Positions 24,688 through 35,169 are shown, counted from the first letter of the stretch. The stretch is DNA of 64,000 nt from JANXQG01 sp964615095 (GCA_964615095.1 CAZTPX010000007.1:1-64000), one strand, 5' to 3'. The notes: a model not told the origin generated them from the sequence alone. Program-made: numbers and translations.

Positions 24688-26133
24688 ATGAAACGAACTG
24701 CATTGCTGACGATTACCGCCCTGCTGTTGGCTCCGCTGGCCGCGCTACACGCAGCCGATGGGTCGAAAACAGCCGCCAGGCCCAACATCATCTTCATCCT
24801 GATAGATGATCAAGGCTACGGCGATTTCTCCTGTCACGGCAATCCGGTGCTCAAGACGCCTAACTTCGATCGGTTGCACGACGAGAGCGTGCGGTTTACC
24901 GATTTCCACGTCAGCCCCACCTGCTCGCCCACGCGATGTTCGCTGATGACGGGACGACACGAGTTCAAGTCGGGGGTGACGCACACGATCATGGAACGCG
25001 AACGAATGAGCCTCAAGGCGACAACGCTGGCCGAGGTGCTCCGCTCATCCGGCTATACAACCGGCATCTTCGGCAAGTGGCATCTCGGCGATGAACCGGA
25101 CCATTGGCCCGACAAGCGCGGCTTCGACGAGATGTTCATCCATGGGGCGGGCGGCATCGGACAGTCGTATCCCGGAAGCTGCGGCGATGCGCCGGGCAAT
25201 ACCTACTTCAGCCCGGCCATCCTCCACAATGGCAAATTCGAGAAGACCGATGGCTATTGCACGGACGTCTTTTTTCGCCAGGCAACGCAGTGGATGGAGT
25301 CGGTGAAGGGGCGGCAGCCGTTTTTCTGTTACCTTGCCACCAACGCCCCGCACATGCCGTTACAGGTTCGGCCGGAAGACGAGCGTCGCTACGCCGGCAA
25401 GGTGCGGCCTGACGTGGCCAAGTTCTTCGGCATGTTGGCCAATATCGACGACAACGTGGGCCGGTTGTTGGCCCGCCTCGACGAGTGGGGCATCCAGCGG
25501 CAGACGCTGGTCATCCTCATGAACGACAACGGCGGCACCGTCGGCGTTCCGCTGTGGAATGCGGGCATGCGGGGCGAAAAGGTCACGCCCTGGGAAGGTG
25601 GCACGCGCGCGGCCTCGTTCTGGCGCTGGCCAGGCGCGCTGAAGCCAGCCGACGTTGACCGATTGGCGGCACACATCGATGTTTTTCCCACGTTGGCGGA
25701 ACTTGCGGGAGCGAAGGTCCCGCAGCAGGTCGCCAAGAAGTTCGACGGCCGGAGCCTCGTGCCATTGCTGAGGAACCCCGCCGCAGCCTGGCCTGACCGC
25801 TGTCTGTTCACCCATGTCGGCCGTTGGCCCAAGGGCCAGGCGGCCGCGTCGAAATATCGGCAATGCCGCGTTCGAAACCAGCGGTACAGCCTGGTCTGCG
25901 ACACAAAGGACGGATCGAAACGCTGGGAACTGTACGACCTGAAAGCCGACTACGGCGAGAAGCACGACATCGCCGGAGAGCATCCGGAGATCGTCAAACA
26001 ATTGGAAACTGCCTACGATGCATGGTGGAAAGAAGTCCTGCCTTGTATGGGAAATGAGACGGCGGTTGGCCCGGCGGTCAATCCCTTCAGAGAACTCTAT
26101 TGGAAGCAATTCGGCAAGAAGAAAAGCGGATAG
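24688..26133 (+). CDS. Secreted sulfatase (Cys-type, FGly-activated)
   Basis: The 481-residue protein has a signal peptide nearly identical to that of the previous gene (ALLLAPLAALHAAD). The alkaline-phosphatase-fold sulfatase domain shows N-I-I-F-I-L-I-D-D-Q (metal Asp40, Asp41), C-S-P-T-R at residues 79-83 (Cys79 becomes formylglycine), G-K-W-H-L-G and N-D-N-G-G. It hydrolyses sulfate esters on a glycan, outside the cytoplasm. The activating enzyme must be a true FGE elsewhere; the DGR target at 12047 shares the fold but is a display protein. Located 10 bp after the glycosidase, so likely the same transcript. Confidence 0.92.
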   Translation: MKRTALLTITALLLAPLAALHAADGSKTAARPNIIFILIDDQGYGDFSCHGNPVLKTPNFDRLHDESVRFTDFHVSPTCSPTRCSLMTGRHEFKSGVTHTIMERERMSLKATTLAEVLRSSGYTTGIFGKWHLGDEPDHWPDKRGFDEMFIHGAGGIGQSYPGSCGDAPGNTYFSPAILHNGKFEKTDGYCTDVFFRQATQWMESVKGRQPFFCYLATNAPHMPLQVRPEDERRYAGKVRPDVAKFFGMLANIDDNVGRLLARLDEWGIQRQTLVILMNDNGGTVGVPLWNAGMRGEKVTPWEGGTRAASFWRWPGALKPADVDRLAAHIDVFPTLAELAGAKVPQQVAKKFDGRSLVPLLRNPAAAWPDRCLFTHVGRWPKGQAAASKYRQCRVRNQRYSLVCDTKDGSKRWELYDLKADYGEKHDIAGEHPEIVKQLETAYDAWWKEVLPCMGNETAVGPAVNPFRELYWKQFGKKKSG

Positions 26134-26180
26134 CAGTGCATAATAGGACAGGTTTCCACCTATGTACGAAAGCCCCCTTA

Positions 26181-28991
26181 ATGAACAAGACATCAAGATA
26201 CTCTCTCGTGGTCTTCATCACCGCCCTACTGCTGGCGCCGCGGGCCACGTTGCACGCGACGGAACCGGTGGCAGAGGTCTCCGCCGCGCAACGCATGGCC
26301 CGCTATAACGTCGTCTGGAACAGTCCATCGCAGGATGCGTCCGGCGTGATGCCCATCGGCAACGGCGACATCGGCGCCGGCGCGTATGCAATCGAGAATG
26401 GCGACTTATATCTGCTGCTGTCGAAAAATGACGCGTTCAATTCCTCCGGTGAACTCTACAAGACGGGGCGCGTGCGGGTGTCGCTCAACCCCAATCCGTT
26501 CAAGTCCGGCAGGCCGTTCCGGCAGACACTGGACTTGTCGAGTGGCTCGATCCGGATCGAGGCGGACGGCGTGACGGTACGGGTCTGGGTGGACGCGCTG
26601 CGGCCCGTCTATCACGTCGAAATCGCAGCCCCCCGCGAGATCGCGGTCCGCGTCCGGCCGGAGTTCTGGAAGCGTCCGGACGGCACGCAGGACGTGCGGC
26701 TCGATCGCGGCGGGAGAATTCTTTGGTATTTTCCCGTCGGCGACAAAAGCGTCTACCCGGCCGACTTGAAGACCTACCAGGTCGAGCACATGGCAGCCAC
26801 GTTCCCGGATCCCTACCGTTTCAACACGTTTGGGAACCTGATCGAGAGTCCGACGTTGGCGCTCAACGAGGGCGCGCTTGCAGGGAGGGGGAAGTCTTTC
26901 GACATCCGCATCCATGCCTGCTCGATGCAGACGCCCAAAGCTGCGAACTGGATCGAGGCCATCGAGAAGCAGGCAGCGCGTCCGGTGGACGCGACGAGGG
27001 ACTGGGAAAAGCACTGCGCGTGGTGGGCCAGCTTCTGGAAGCGAAGCTGGATCATCGCCTCGGACAACACGGTGCCAGCGGACGCGCGGGAGAAATTCAA
27101 GGGCGAGGCTCCGCCCGACGGCCGCCGCGACGAGGAGGACGGTGCCGCGCTGGCGACGCAGAGTTACAACGTCTTCCGCTTTTTGATGGCCTGCCAGAGC
27201 CGCGGCCGGATCCAGACCAAGTTCAACGGCGGGATCTTCACCCAGCAGTTGCGCGTGAAAGCGAAAGACGACAAGCCCGGATCCGCTGCCGTTCCACAGC
27301 CGCAGGGAACGCGACTCACGGGCGAAGACGACCGGCTGTGGGGACGCCGCTTCACATACCAAAACCAACGCCTGCTGTACTGGCCACTGCTGGCCGGTGG
27401 CGACTTCGACCTGATGAAGCCGTTCTTCGATTACTACTCGAACCTGCTTCCCATGCGAAGGGCCATCACGCAGGCTTGGTTCGGGCACGACGGCGCCTAT
27501 TACCGCGAGAACATCGCCCCCACCGGTGGTGAATGGGATTGTGACAAAGGTAGCCACCCACCGAAAACCAGGCCCGGCGAAAAACACGAGGGTTGGTATC
27601 ACGATTATTACTTCACCAGCGGCCTGGAGACGACCGCGATGATGCTCGACTACGTCGATTACACGGGCGATACCGCCTTTCGCGACCGCGTGCTGGTGCC
27701 CTTCGCCCGGGAGGTCCTGCTGTTCTTCGACAAACACTATCTGCGGGGCGCGGACGGCAAACTCCGCCTCGACCCGGCGCAGGTGATCGAGACCTGGTGG
27801 ATCGCCGTCAACCCGGCGCCGGATGTGGCCGGACTGCGGTTTTGTTTGGACGAATTGTTGGCCATGAAAGCCGGGACGGACGAAGACCAGGCTGGTTGGC
27901 GCAAGTTTCGCACGGAAATTCCGGAGGTGCCCATGCGGACCGTTGAAGGTCGCAAGGCCCTTGCCCCCGCCGACAAATACGAGAAGCAGTCTAACTGCGA
28001 GAACGGCGAACTCTACCCGGTCTTTCCTTTCCGCTGTTTTGGGTTGGGCCTCGGTTCAGGCGAACTCGTGGCTTGGACGATGCAACATCGCACCTGCAAG
28101 GACGTTTTTGGCTGCGCCTGCTGGACGCAGGATCAAATCCACTGGGCCTATGCCGGTCATGCCGCGGAGGCGGCCAACGGACTGGTGCAGCGATTCCGCA
28201 TCGCCTCGACCGCGTGCCGCTTCCCGCTGTACGGTCGCGAGGGACCGGATTCCTGTCCGGACTTCGATCATTTCGGCGCCGGCTCGGTGGCCTTGCAACG
28301 GATGCTCGTGCAAGAAGCGGGGGGAAAAATTCTGCTCCTGCCGGCATGGCCGGCGGATTGGAATGTGGACTTCAAACTGCATGTGACGCGTGGCGCGGTC
28401 CTCGCCGCAACGGTGAAAGACGGCAGGCTGATCGCGTGGGACATTCAGCCCGCCTCGCGAAAACCGGACGTGGTGCTCTGCCAGCCGCAGGCCAGCAAGC
28501 TGCTCGCCGTCCCATCCAATGTTCATCCGCTTCGCGTCGGTTTGGACCAGAACGGAGAGAACCGTTTTCGCGGCGAGATCGGGCGCGTGACGATGTTTCG
28601 GGGCAAGCTTTCGCCGCGGACGATTCGAGATCTGGCCGTCGGCGACCGAACCAAGCCCGTCGCGGCCCCGCAGGTTGTCGGTTGCCGGCTGAAGCCAAAG
28701 CCCGGTGATACGCTGCCGACGAGCGCCGCGGATTTTGTCGGATCGGTCTCCTTCGAAGCGTGGATCTGTCCCGCGGACAAAGAATCCGGCCGCGTGCTCG
28801 ACAAACTCACGGCCGGCCAGAACGACGGCTTCTTGCTCGACACTTTTCCGGGTCTGAGCCTGCGACTGATCGTCGGCGATCAGCAGAGACTGGTCCAAAA
28901 CGTATTGAAGCCCGGCGTCTGGCAACATGTGGCCGTAATACTCGACCGCGGTCTTCCCCGCGTGTTCCTCGACGGGCGACCAGCCGACTGA
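26181..28991 (+). CDS. Secreted DUF5703/GH95-like glycosidase with C-terminal LamG domain
   Basis: The 936-residue protein begins at ATG 26181 with a signal peptide (VVFITALLLAPRATLHAT), again similar to the two upstream. The N-terminal domain has Y-N-V-V-W-N-S-P-S-Q-D-A-S-G-V-M-P-I-G-N-G-D-I-G, typical of DUF5703/fucosidase-like GH95 relatives. An (alpha/alpha)6 barrel follows to ~730, and a LamG/concanavalin-like domain ends the protein (V-S-F-E-A-W-I-C-P ... W-Q-H-V-A-V-I-L-D-R-G). The LamG domain stops early, soon after F-L-D-G-R-P, so the extreme C-terminus may be truncated. The role is probable exo-cleavage of fucosyl or related residues; substrate inferred from neighbours. Confidence 0.75.
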   Translation: MNKTSRYSLVVFITALLLAPRATLHATEPVAEVSAAQRMARYNVVWNSPSQDASGVMPIGNGDIGAGAYAIENGDLYLLLSKNDAFNSSGELYKTGRVRVSLNPNPFKSGRPFRQTLDLSSGSIRIEADGVTVRVWVDALRPVYHVEIAAPREIAVRVRPEFWKRPDGTQDVRLDRGGRILWYFPVGDKSVYPADLKTYQVEHMAATFPDPYRFNTFGNLIESPTLALNEGALAGRGKSFDIRIHACSMQTPKAANWIEAIEKQAARPVDATRDWEKHCAWWASFWKRSWIIASDNTVPADAREKFKGEAPPDGRRDEEDGAALATQSYNVFRFLMACQSRGRIQTKFNGGIFTQQLRVKAKDDKPGSAAVPQPQGTRLTGEDDRLWGRRFTYQNQRLLYWPLLAGGDFDLMKPFFDYYSNLLPMRRAITQAWFGHDGAYYRENIAPTGGEWDCDKGSHPPKTRPGEKHEGWYHDYYFTSGLETTAMMLDYVDYTGDTAFRDRVLVPFAREVLLFFDKHYLRGADGKLRLDPAQVIETWWIAVNPAPDVAGLRFCLDELLAMKAGTDEDQAGWRKFRTEIPEVPMRTVEGRKALAPADKYEKQSNCENGELYPVFPFRCFGLGLGSGELVAWTMQHRTCKDVFGCACWTQDQIHWAYAGHAAEAANGLVQRFRIASTACRFPLYGREGPDSCPDFDHFGAGSVALQRMLVQEAGGKILLLPAWPADWNVDFKLHVTRGAVLAATVKDGRLIAWDIQPASRKPDVVLCQPQASKLLAVPSNVHPLRVGLDQNGENRFRGEIGRVTMFRGKLSPRTIRDLAVGDRTKPVAAPQVVGCRLKPKPGDTLPTSAADFVGSVSFEAWICPADKESGRVLDKLTAGQNDGFLLDTFPGLSLRLIVGDQQRLVQNVLKPGVWQHVAVILDRGLPRVFLDGRPAD

Positions 28992-29111
28992 ACGCAGTGG
29001 TCTTGGAGGAGTGACCAGTGGTGGCTAGCATTCCAATGCGGCTTGCCTTATCATATCTGACTTCTGGTTGGCTTCGATCCCACAACGTATTGGCTGCCGT
29101 GGACTCGGATC

Positions 29112-31157
29112 ATGTCCTCACTCGAATTAAATGTTGCCGAATTGGCTGCTTGGGGGCTGCGAGAAGATCAGGCGGTGGCCTTCGTCGCAGCGATCGGGAC
29201 AATGGATCAGCGGATGACTTCTGCCCAGATGTGGCAGTGGATCACACAAAATCTGCTGAGACCTGCGCACCCGATGGAGGTCCATGAGCAACTGCACGCT
29301 CGGGTCTTTGCCGATTGGGACTCCGCTAACGGCCCGGCGCCGGCTTGGTTCCCCGCAGAACCGGATTCCAGCAACATCGCCTGGCTGATGCGCAAGGCGG
29401 GTGCGAAGGACTATCGCAACCTGCATGCTTGGTCGGTCTCCCAGCGGCGCGAGTTCTGGGCGACGATGGTTGATCGACTGGAGGTGCAGTTCCGCGAGCC
29501 CTTCACGAGTGTCTTGGAGCTGCCCGACGGACTCGAGCACCCGCGCTGGCTCGTGGGCGCAAAACTGAACGTCGTGGACAGTTGCTTTCGAGCGCCCGAT
29601 AGTTCCCTGGCGGTGATCCATCAGGCAGAGGACGGGCCCATCGAACGCATGTCGGTTGCCGAGCTACGGTCCATGGCAGGACGGGTGGCCAACGGACTGG
29701 CGGAACTCGGACTGAAGGCGCACGACCGCATCGCGATCGACATGCCCATGACCGTGGAGTCGGCGGCGATCTACCTCGGAGCTGTGGCAGCGGGGTGCCC
29801 GGTGGTGGCCGTGGCCGACAGCTTTGCCCCGGCCGAGATTGCCGTGCGTTTGGAGATCGGCCAGGTCCGTTGCATCTTCACGCAGGATTTCGCGACTCGC
29901 CTCGGCAAGCGTCTACCCCTGTATGAGAAAGTACGTGCCGCCGGTGCGCCACAGGCCATCGTCTTGCCCTGTGGCCCAACCGTTGACTGCGCGCTTCGTG
30001 ACGGAGACCTTGCCTGGCAGGAGTTTCTTTCCGACCGGGCGAACTTCGAGGCAGTGCCTTGCGGTCCGCAGGATGCCACGACAGTCCTTTTCTCCTCGGG
30101 CACGAGCGGCGAGCCAAAGGCCATCCCCTGGGACCAGACTACGTCGATCAAATCCGCCGTTGATGCGCACCTACACCACGACATCCGTCCGGGTGACGTG
30201 CTCTGCTGGCCGAGCAATATCGGCTGGATGATGGGACCGTGGTTGGTCTACGCCGCTTTGATGAACAAGGCCACCATGGCGATCTTCTCCGGTGCGCCAA
30301 CCACCCGAGCGTTCGGTCAGTTCGTCCAGGACGCCAGAGTGACCATGCTCGGCCTGGTTCCGAGCCTAGTCTCCGCGTGGCGGAGCACGGGCTGCCTGAA
30401 CGGGCTGGACTGGTCGCGGATCCGGGCCTTCAGTTCCAGCGGTGAATGCTCCAATCCGCGGGATATGTTGTTCCTAATGTCGCGAGGCGGGTACAAGCCC
30501 GTGATCGAATACTGCGGCGGAACGGAGATCGGAGGCGCTTATATCGCGGGCACGGTGGTCCAGCACGCCGCGCCGGCCACGTTCTCCACGCCGGCCTTGG
30601 GCAGCGATCTGGTCATTCTGAATGAAGAGGGCAGGCCCGCCGATTGCGGCGAGGTATTCCTGATTCCGCCCTCGATGGGGCTGAGCACGAGTATGCTCAA
30701 CCGCGATCACCACGAGGAGTATTACGCCGGCACTCCGATGGGACCCCAGGGCCAATTGCTGCGCCGCCACGGCGACCAGATGCAACGTTTCGCCAACGAT
30801 TACTTCCGTGCGCACGGGCGGGCGGACGATTGCATGAATCTCGGCGGCATCAAGGTAAGCTCTCTTGAGATTGAAGAAGTTGTCGGAGACGTCGAGGGCG
30901 TTTCCGAGGCGGCTGCCGTCGCGGTCTCTTCCCCTGAGGGAGGACCGAGCATGCTCGTCGTGTACATCGTCCCGGCCGGGGAGATGCAGTGGTCTGCAGA
31001 CGACCTGCGTTTCGCGATGCAGCAGGCGATTGCCGCCAGGCTCAACCCGCTGTTCAAGATCCATGACGTCGTTATTACCGATTCGCTACCCCGTACGGCG
31101 TCGAACAAAGTGATGCGCCGTACACTGCGCGCAGAATACGAAAAGCAGATATCATAG
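29112..31157 (+). CDS. AMP-forming acyl/acetoacetate-CoA ligase family protein
   Basis: The 681-residue enzyme has an acetyl-CoA-synthetase N-terminal domain (~70-150), the adenylate-forming motif T-T-V-L-F-S-S-G-T-S-G-E-P-K-A-I-P-W (~327-344), E-Y-C-G-G-T-E-I-G-G (~465), and the C-terminal hinge G-R-A-D-D-C-M-N-L-G-G-I-K-V-S-S with the acylation lysine in P-R-T-A-S-N-K-V. It would activate a carboxylic acid with ATP and CoA. The partner 42 bp downstream resembles 3-hydroxybutyrate dehydrogenase, so acetoacetate or a short hydroxy acid is a plausible substrate. Similarity to plant peroxisomal AAE17/18-type enzymes is noted from the overall layout. Confidence 0.8.
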   Translation: MSSLELNVAELAAWGLREDQAVAFVAAIGTMDQRMTSAQMWQWITQNLLRPAHPMEVHEQLHARVFADWDSANGPAPAWFPAEPDSSNIAWLMRKAGAKDYRNLHAWSVSQRREFWATMVDRLEVQFREPFTSVLELPDGLEHPRWLVGAKLNVVDSCFRAPDSSLAVIHQAEDGPIERMSVAELRSMAGRVANGLAELGLKAHDRIAIDMPMTVESAAIYLGAVAAGCPVVAVADSFAPAEIAVRLEIGQVRCIFTQDFATRLGKRLPLYEKVRAAGAPQAIVLPCGPTVDCALRDGDLAWQEFLSDRANFEAVPCGPQDATTVLFSSGTSGEPKAIPWDQTTSIKSAVDAHLHHDIRPGDVLCWPSNIGWMMGPWLVYAALMNKATMAIFSGAPTTRAFGQFVQDARVTMLGLVPSLVSAWRSTGCLNGLDWSRIRAFSSSGECSNPRDMLFLMSRGGYKPVIEYCGGTEIGGAYIAGTVVQHAAPATFSTPALGSDLVILNEEGRPADCGEVFLIPPSMGLSTSMLNRDHHEEYYAGTPMGPQGQLLRRHGDQMQRFANDYFRAHGRADDCMNLGGIKVSSLEIEEVVGDVEGVSEAAAVAVSSPEGGPSMLVVYIVPAGEMQWSADDLRFAMQQAIAARLNPLFKIHDVVITDSLPRTASNKVMRRTLRAEYEKQIS

Positions 31158-31199
31158 CCGGAGGTCGGCTCTCTTGCCGACCCGATAAGGATCCTCGCA

Positions 31200-31967
31200 A
31201 TGCAAGAACGGGTAATGCTGATCACCGGGGCAGGCAGCGGGATCGGGAACGGACTGGCAGAACTCGCTGCCCGCGACGGCTGGCAGGTGATCGTGACCGA
31301 CCTCGATCGGCACGCCGCTGACGAAACCGTGCGGACCATCGTCGCCAACGAAGGCAAGGCCGAACCATTCGCGCTGGACGTGACCAGTGCGGACAGCATT
31401 CAACGGGTCATTGAGGCGCTGGGGGAACGGTGCGTCGACGTGCTCATCAACAACGCTGGACTCCAGTACGTTGCCAGCCTGGAAGACTTCCCCGAGGACC
31501 AGTGGGACTTGCTCGTCCGCGTCATGCTCAACGGCACGTGCAAGATGACCCGGGCCGTCCTGCCCGGCATGAAACGTCATGGTTTTGGCCGCATTGTCAA
31601 CATTGGCTCGATCCACTCGCTGGTAGCCTCGCCGTTCAAGAGCGCGTACGTGGCGGCCAAGCATGGCCTGTTGGGTTTTGCCAAGGTCATTGCCCTGGAG
31701 ACGGCCCAGACAAACATCACGATCAATACGATCTGCCCATCTTATGTACGAACCGCCTTGGTTGATAAGCAGATCGCCAGCCTGGCGAAAGAACACGGCA
31801 TCAGCGCGGATGACGTGGTCCGAGACATCATGCTCAAACCCATGCCCAAAGGCGTCTTCATCTCCATCGAGGAACTGTACGGTGTGGTCGCCTTCCTCGT
31901 CAGCGAGTGTGCCCGCAACATCACCGGCCAGATCATCTTGGTCGACGGCGGCTGGACCATCCAGTAA
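31200..31967 (+). CDS. Short-chain dehydrogenase, 3-hydroxybutyrate dehydrogenase-like
   Basis: The 255-residue SDR has the cofactor motif T-G-A-G-S-G-I-G (residues ~9-16), N-N-A-G, the catalytic S ... Y-V-A-A-K set (S-A-Y-V-A-A-K-H-G) and a C-terminal G-Q-I-I-L-V-D-G-G-W-T-I-Q typical of D-3-hydroxybutyrate dehydrogenases. It would interconvert 3-hydroxybutyrate and acetoacetate with NAD(H). It follows the CoA ligase by 42 bp and probably shares its transcript; together they could take a hydroxy acid to its acyl-CoA. Confidence 0.8.
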   Translation: MQERVMLITGAGSGIGNGLAELAARDGWQVIVTDLDRHAADETVRTIVANEGKAEPFALDVTSADSIQRVIEALGERCVDVLINNAGLQYVASLEDFPEDQWDLLVRVMLNGTCKMTRAVLPGMKRHGFGRIVNIGSIHSLVASPFKSAYVAAKHGLLGFAKVIALETAQTNITINTICPSYVRTALVDKQIASLAKEHGISADDVVRDIMLKPMPKGVFISIEELYGVVAFLVSECARNITGQIILVDGGWTIQ

Positions 31968-32205
31968 CGGCGATTCCATTTCCGGAAATACAATTGGGTT
32001 GCGTCCACTGGGCGGCCAATCGACAGTGAACCGTCCGACGTTGAGGACATTGACACACTCGCGGATAACGGGGAACAAGAGGTGGAAATGGACACCGCTG
32101 CGTGTTTTCTCAACTTACTTGCTTTTCTGGCAGGCATCGATCAATATATGACCTGTTCAGTCTGAATCCTCGCAAACCTTCCCACCTACCGCCAGGAGGT
32201 CTCTT

Positions 32206-33936
32206 GTGAAAATTGCCATTTCGTGCCTGTTCTCAATAACTCTTGTCCTTGGAACCATGGCCTTCGCCCCAGCCCGAGCTGCAGGGGAACTGACCAAACC
32301 GGCTGTCGAAATGCCCGAGCAACGTGCCGCCCGCATGCGTTGGTGGCGTGAGGCCCGATTCGGCATGTTCATCCATTGGGGAGTCTATGCCGTGCCCGCC
32401 GATGGCGAATGGTACATGACCAACAACCATGTTCCGCTGGCCCAGTACGAAAAGTATGCCACGAAATTCAATCCGGTGAAGTTCGACGCCGATCAGTGGG
32501 CCCGGATTGCGCACGATGCGGGCATGAAATACCTGGTGATCACGGCGAAGCATCACGACGGATTTTGCATGTTCAAGACGAGCACCACGAAATACAACAT
32601 CGTCGACGCGACGCCGTGGCATCAAGATCCGCTCGCCAAGTTGAGCACGGCGTGTAAACGGCATGGCGTGCGATTCTGCTGCTACTATTCGATCATGGAT
32701 TGGCATACGCCTTACCAGACGGCCGCCAAGTCCGACGATAAACACCCCGACTACAATCCGACGAAGTTCTCCAGTGCCGAACAGAAGGCCAAATACACGT
32801 CCTATATGAAGGCGCAGCTCAAGGACCTGATCACGCAGTACCATCCGGGCGTCATCTGGTTCGACGGCGGCTGGATCGGTTGGACCTCGGAAGACGGAAA
32901 GGACCTGGTCGGCTACCTCCATCAACTCGATCCGCAACTGATCGTCAATGACCGGGCCAACGGGTCGGGTGACTTCGGCACACCCGAGCAAAGTATCCCG
33001 GCGTCGGGACTCAACCGCGACTGGGAAACTTGCATGACGATCAATGGCAATTGGGGCTTTTCTGCCAACGATCATAATTTCAAATCGACGTCGGAACTGC
33101 TTCGTAACCTGATCGACATCGCCAGCAAGGGTGGGAACTATCTGCTCAACGTTGGTCCGACCGACGAGGGCATCATCCCCGCGCCGGAGGTCGAGCGGCT
33201 GAAGGAGATGGGTGATTGGCTCAAGACGAATGGCGTGGCGCTCTATGGCACCACGGCCGGTCCTTTCAAGAAGCAGCTTGCCTGGGGCCGAGCGACGCAA
33301 AGACCGGGCAAACTCTTCCTCACCGTATTCGATTGGCCGAAGAACGGCTCACTTCTGGTGCCGGTGAACGGCCAGGTCGCGAAGGCTTACTTGTTGTCAC
33401 GGCCGGACGAGACACTCAAGGTCGATAGCGACGCGAACGGAATTCGCGTGACGGTGCCGAAGGAGAAACCCGATGCGATCGCTAGCGTCGTGGTTCTCGA
33501 TATCGAGAGGGCGAAGGTTACTTCGTTCCTTGGTCCGGCCACCGATGGATCGATCCGCCTCGCCGCAACCGACGCCGAAATTACGGGATCGCATTTGGCG
33601 GTTGAAGGAAGCGATCCGGCGAACCTCGGCTATTGGATCGATGCCAACGACTACGCCGCATGGACGTTCCGTGTCGAGAAGGCCGGTTCATACACGCCGG
33701 AGCTAACGTATTCCGCGCAGCCCGGTTCGGGCGGCAGCCAGATCGAACTTTCCGCCGGCAACCAGAAATCTTCAGCGACGATCGCGCAAACCAAGAACTG
33801 GGCAGATTACAGGCCGCTTGTGTTATCGGCATTGAAGCTAGAGGCCGGCAATGTGACGATTACGCTCAAGGCGACGAGAATGCCTGGCGGTGCCGTGATG
33901 AATCTTCGGTCGATTATTCTGAAACCGACGAAGTAG
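32206..33936 (+). CDS. Secreted GH29 alpha-L-fucosidase
   Basis: The 576-residue protein starts at GTG 32206 after a strong ribosome site (CAGGAGG). A signal peptide (ITLVLGTMAFAPARAA) precedes a GH29 TIM barrel: F-G-M-F-I-H-W-G-V-Y (~52-61), T-A-K-H-H-D-G-F (~113-120) and Y-H-P-G-V-I-W-F-D-G with the nucleophile Asp220. The C-terminal ~130 residues form a carbohydrate-binding beta-sandwich (D-A-E-I-T-G-S ... G-Y-W). It releases L-fucose from glycans in the periplasm or outside. With the FucP-like symporter and mutarotase at 43.5-46 kb it supports a fucose-use function. Confidence 0.92.
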   Translation: MKIAISCLFSITLVLGTMAFAPARAAGELTKPAVEMPEQRAARMRWWREARFGMFIHWGVYAVPADGEWYMTNNHVPLAQYEKYATKFNPVKFDADQWARIAHDAGMKYLVITAKHHDGFCMFKTSTTKYNIVDATPWHQDPLAKLSTACKRHGVRFCCYYSIMDWHTPYQTAAKSDDKHPDYNPTKFSSAEQKAKYTSYMKAQLKDLITQYHPGVIWFDGGWIGWTSEDGKDLVGYLHQLDPQLIVNDRANGSGDFGTPEQSIPASGLNRDWETCMTINGNWGFSANDHNFKSTSELLRNLIDIASKGGNYLLNVGPTDEGIIPAPEVERLKEMGDWLKTNGVALYGTTAGPFKKQLAWGRATQRPGKLFLTVFDWPKNGSLLVPVNGQVAKAYLLSRPDETLKVDSDANGIRVTVPKEKPDAIASVVVLDIERAKVTSFLGPATDGSIRLAATDAEITGSHLAVEGSDPANLGYWIDANDYAAWTFRVEKAGSYTPELTYSAQPGSGGSQIELSAGNQKSSATIAQTKNWADYRPLVLSALKLEAGNVTITLKATRMPGGAVMNLRSIILKPTK

Positions 33937-34773
33937 GTTTCGTTGCAGGCAGTACAACGGGTAGGTTGTCTTCCACAACGATTGGATTCGTCGACGTCGG
34001 CGGGTTGGCCTACGGTTGATGAACAAGTACGATGTCGCCTCGCCATCCAGATGCTGCGTTCCGAGCCGGTCGACACCGCCGAGGCGGCTGCCAGTGTTCG
34101 GCTTAAGCATGTGCAACGGCACGGCCGTACACGAGCCGTTGGGCCGGAACCCCTGTTACATCTTAGCAGTAACGGTCATCAAAATATGGACCGGAATCAG
34201 CCAATTCATCAGCGGGCGGCGCATGTAGAACAAGCGCGGAGCATTTGGCGACAAAACAATTCTAGCCCCATCATCGTGCATCAATGTGCCATTTCAAAAA
34301 TGGTCCTTTGATACCGCGTAAAATCGGCCTTTTTCAATCACAGTGTCATTTCCGTGCCGAAGTTGTTCAAAAGACGCGTACCACTTGCGCGGCCAGCAAG
34401 GCACTTCAACGGTAAGTAATTATTGACGTGCTCATAACAATTGTGACCTATGCTTTCGCATACCCTACTTCTGCGCGCAATGCCTCAACAAACCAATCGC
34501 GAGATTACAAATCGATCTGCCGTCACCACGGCGGCCAGCCCAAACCATGACAGCACTTGTTGAACATGCAGCGGCCCTGGAAATCCGGCAGAATTACCCG
34601 GCCATTCGTCGCCCTCTCCAATGGCAGGCGGTTTATCTCGCTAACATCTCGATTTCTCGTTCAAGTCCTAGAGATGGCAGCCGCAGCAGTGATTAACGAC
34701 CTTGCGACGAATTATCATTTACCAAAGGTGGTGACTGGTTTCTGTAAGTTTGAGGAAAGGAACATATTAAACC
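33937..34773. other. Long spacer, no gene seen
   Basis: About 840 bases with no convincing coding frame. A minus-strand stretch at 34010-34140 is mildly protein-like but lacks start, ribosome site and recognisable motifs. No repeat or RNA gene is evident. Confidence 0.4.
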
Positions 34774-35169
34774 ATGTTGACTGCAAGAGACCTTCAAATC
34801 TCTGACATCATTACCGTTTCACCCGAAGCGACAGTGCAAGAGACAGTCGAAACTCTGATAACGCATCGGGTCTCCGGGTTACCGGTCGTCGATTGTGATG
34901 GTAAGATCCTCGGTGTCATTTCGGAGCTTGCATTGCTTGCCATCGTCTACGAACCGGACATTGTCAACAAACCAGTCAGGGACTACATGACGAAGGATGT
35001 CATTTCGGTGGAACCGGGCACCCCCATCGCAAGGATTACGGATTTGTTTATTCTTCACAGGATTCGTCGGATTTTCGTTGTGCAGGAAGGCAAATTGGTT
35101 GGGCTGATAAGCCGCCGCGACATCCTGAGAGCCTCAATCGAGTCTCGTCGAGTGCTTTCCGGTGTGTAG
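34774..35169 (+). CDS. CBS-pair regulatory protein
   Basis: The 131-residue protein is two tandem CBS domains: M-L-T-A-R-D-L-Q-I-S-D-I-I-T-V-S-P and V-R-D-Y-M-T-K-D-V-I-S-V-E-P, each followed by the usual L-P-V-V-D / I-F-V-V-Q-E-G-K-L-V-G-L-I-S-R-R-D segments. CBS pairs bind adenosyl nucleotides and act as energy sensors; no catalytic domain is attached. AAAGGAAC upstream of ATG 34774 is a fair ribosome site. The PilZ-like gene begins 27 bp downstream. Confidence 0.88.
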   Translation: MLTARDLQISDIITVSPEATVQETVETLITHRVSGLPVVDCDGKILGVISELALLAIVYEPDIVNKPVRDYMTKDVISVEPGTPIARITDLFILHRIRRIFVVQEGKLVGLISRRDILRASIESRRVLSGV

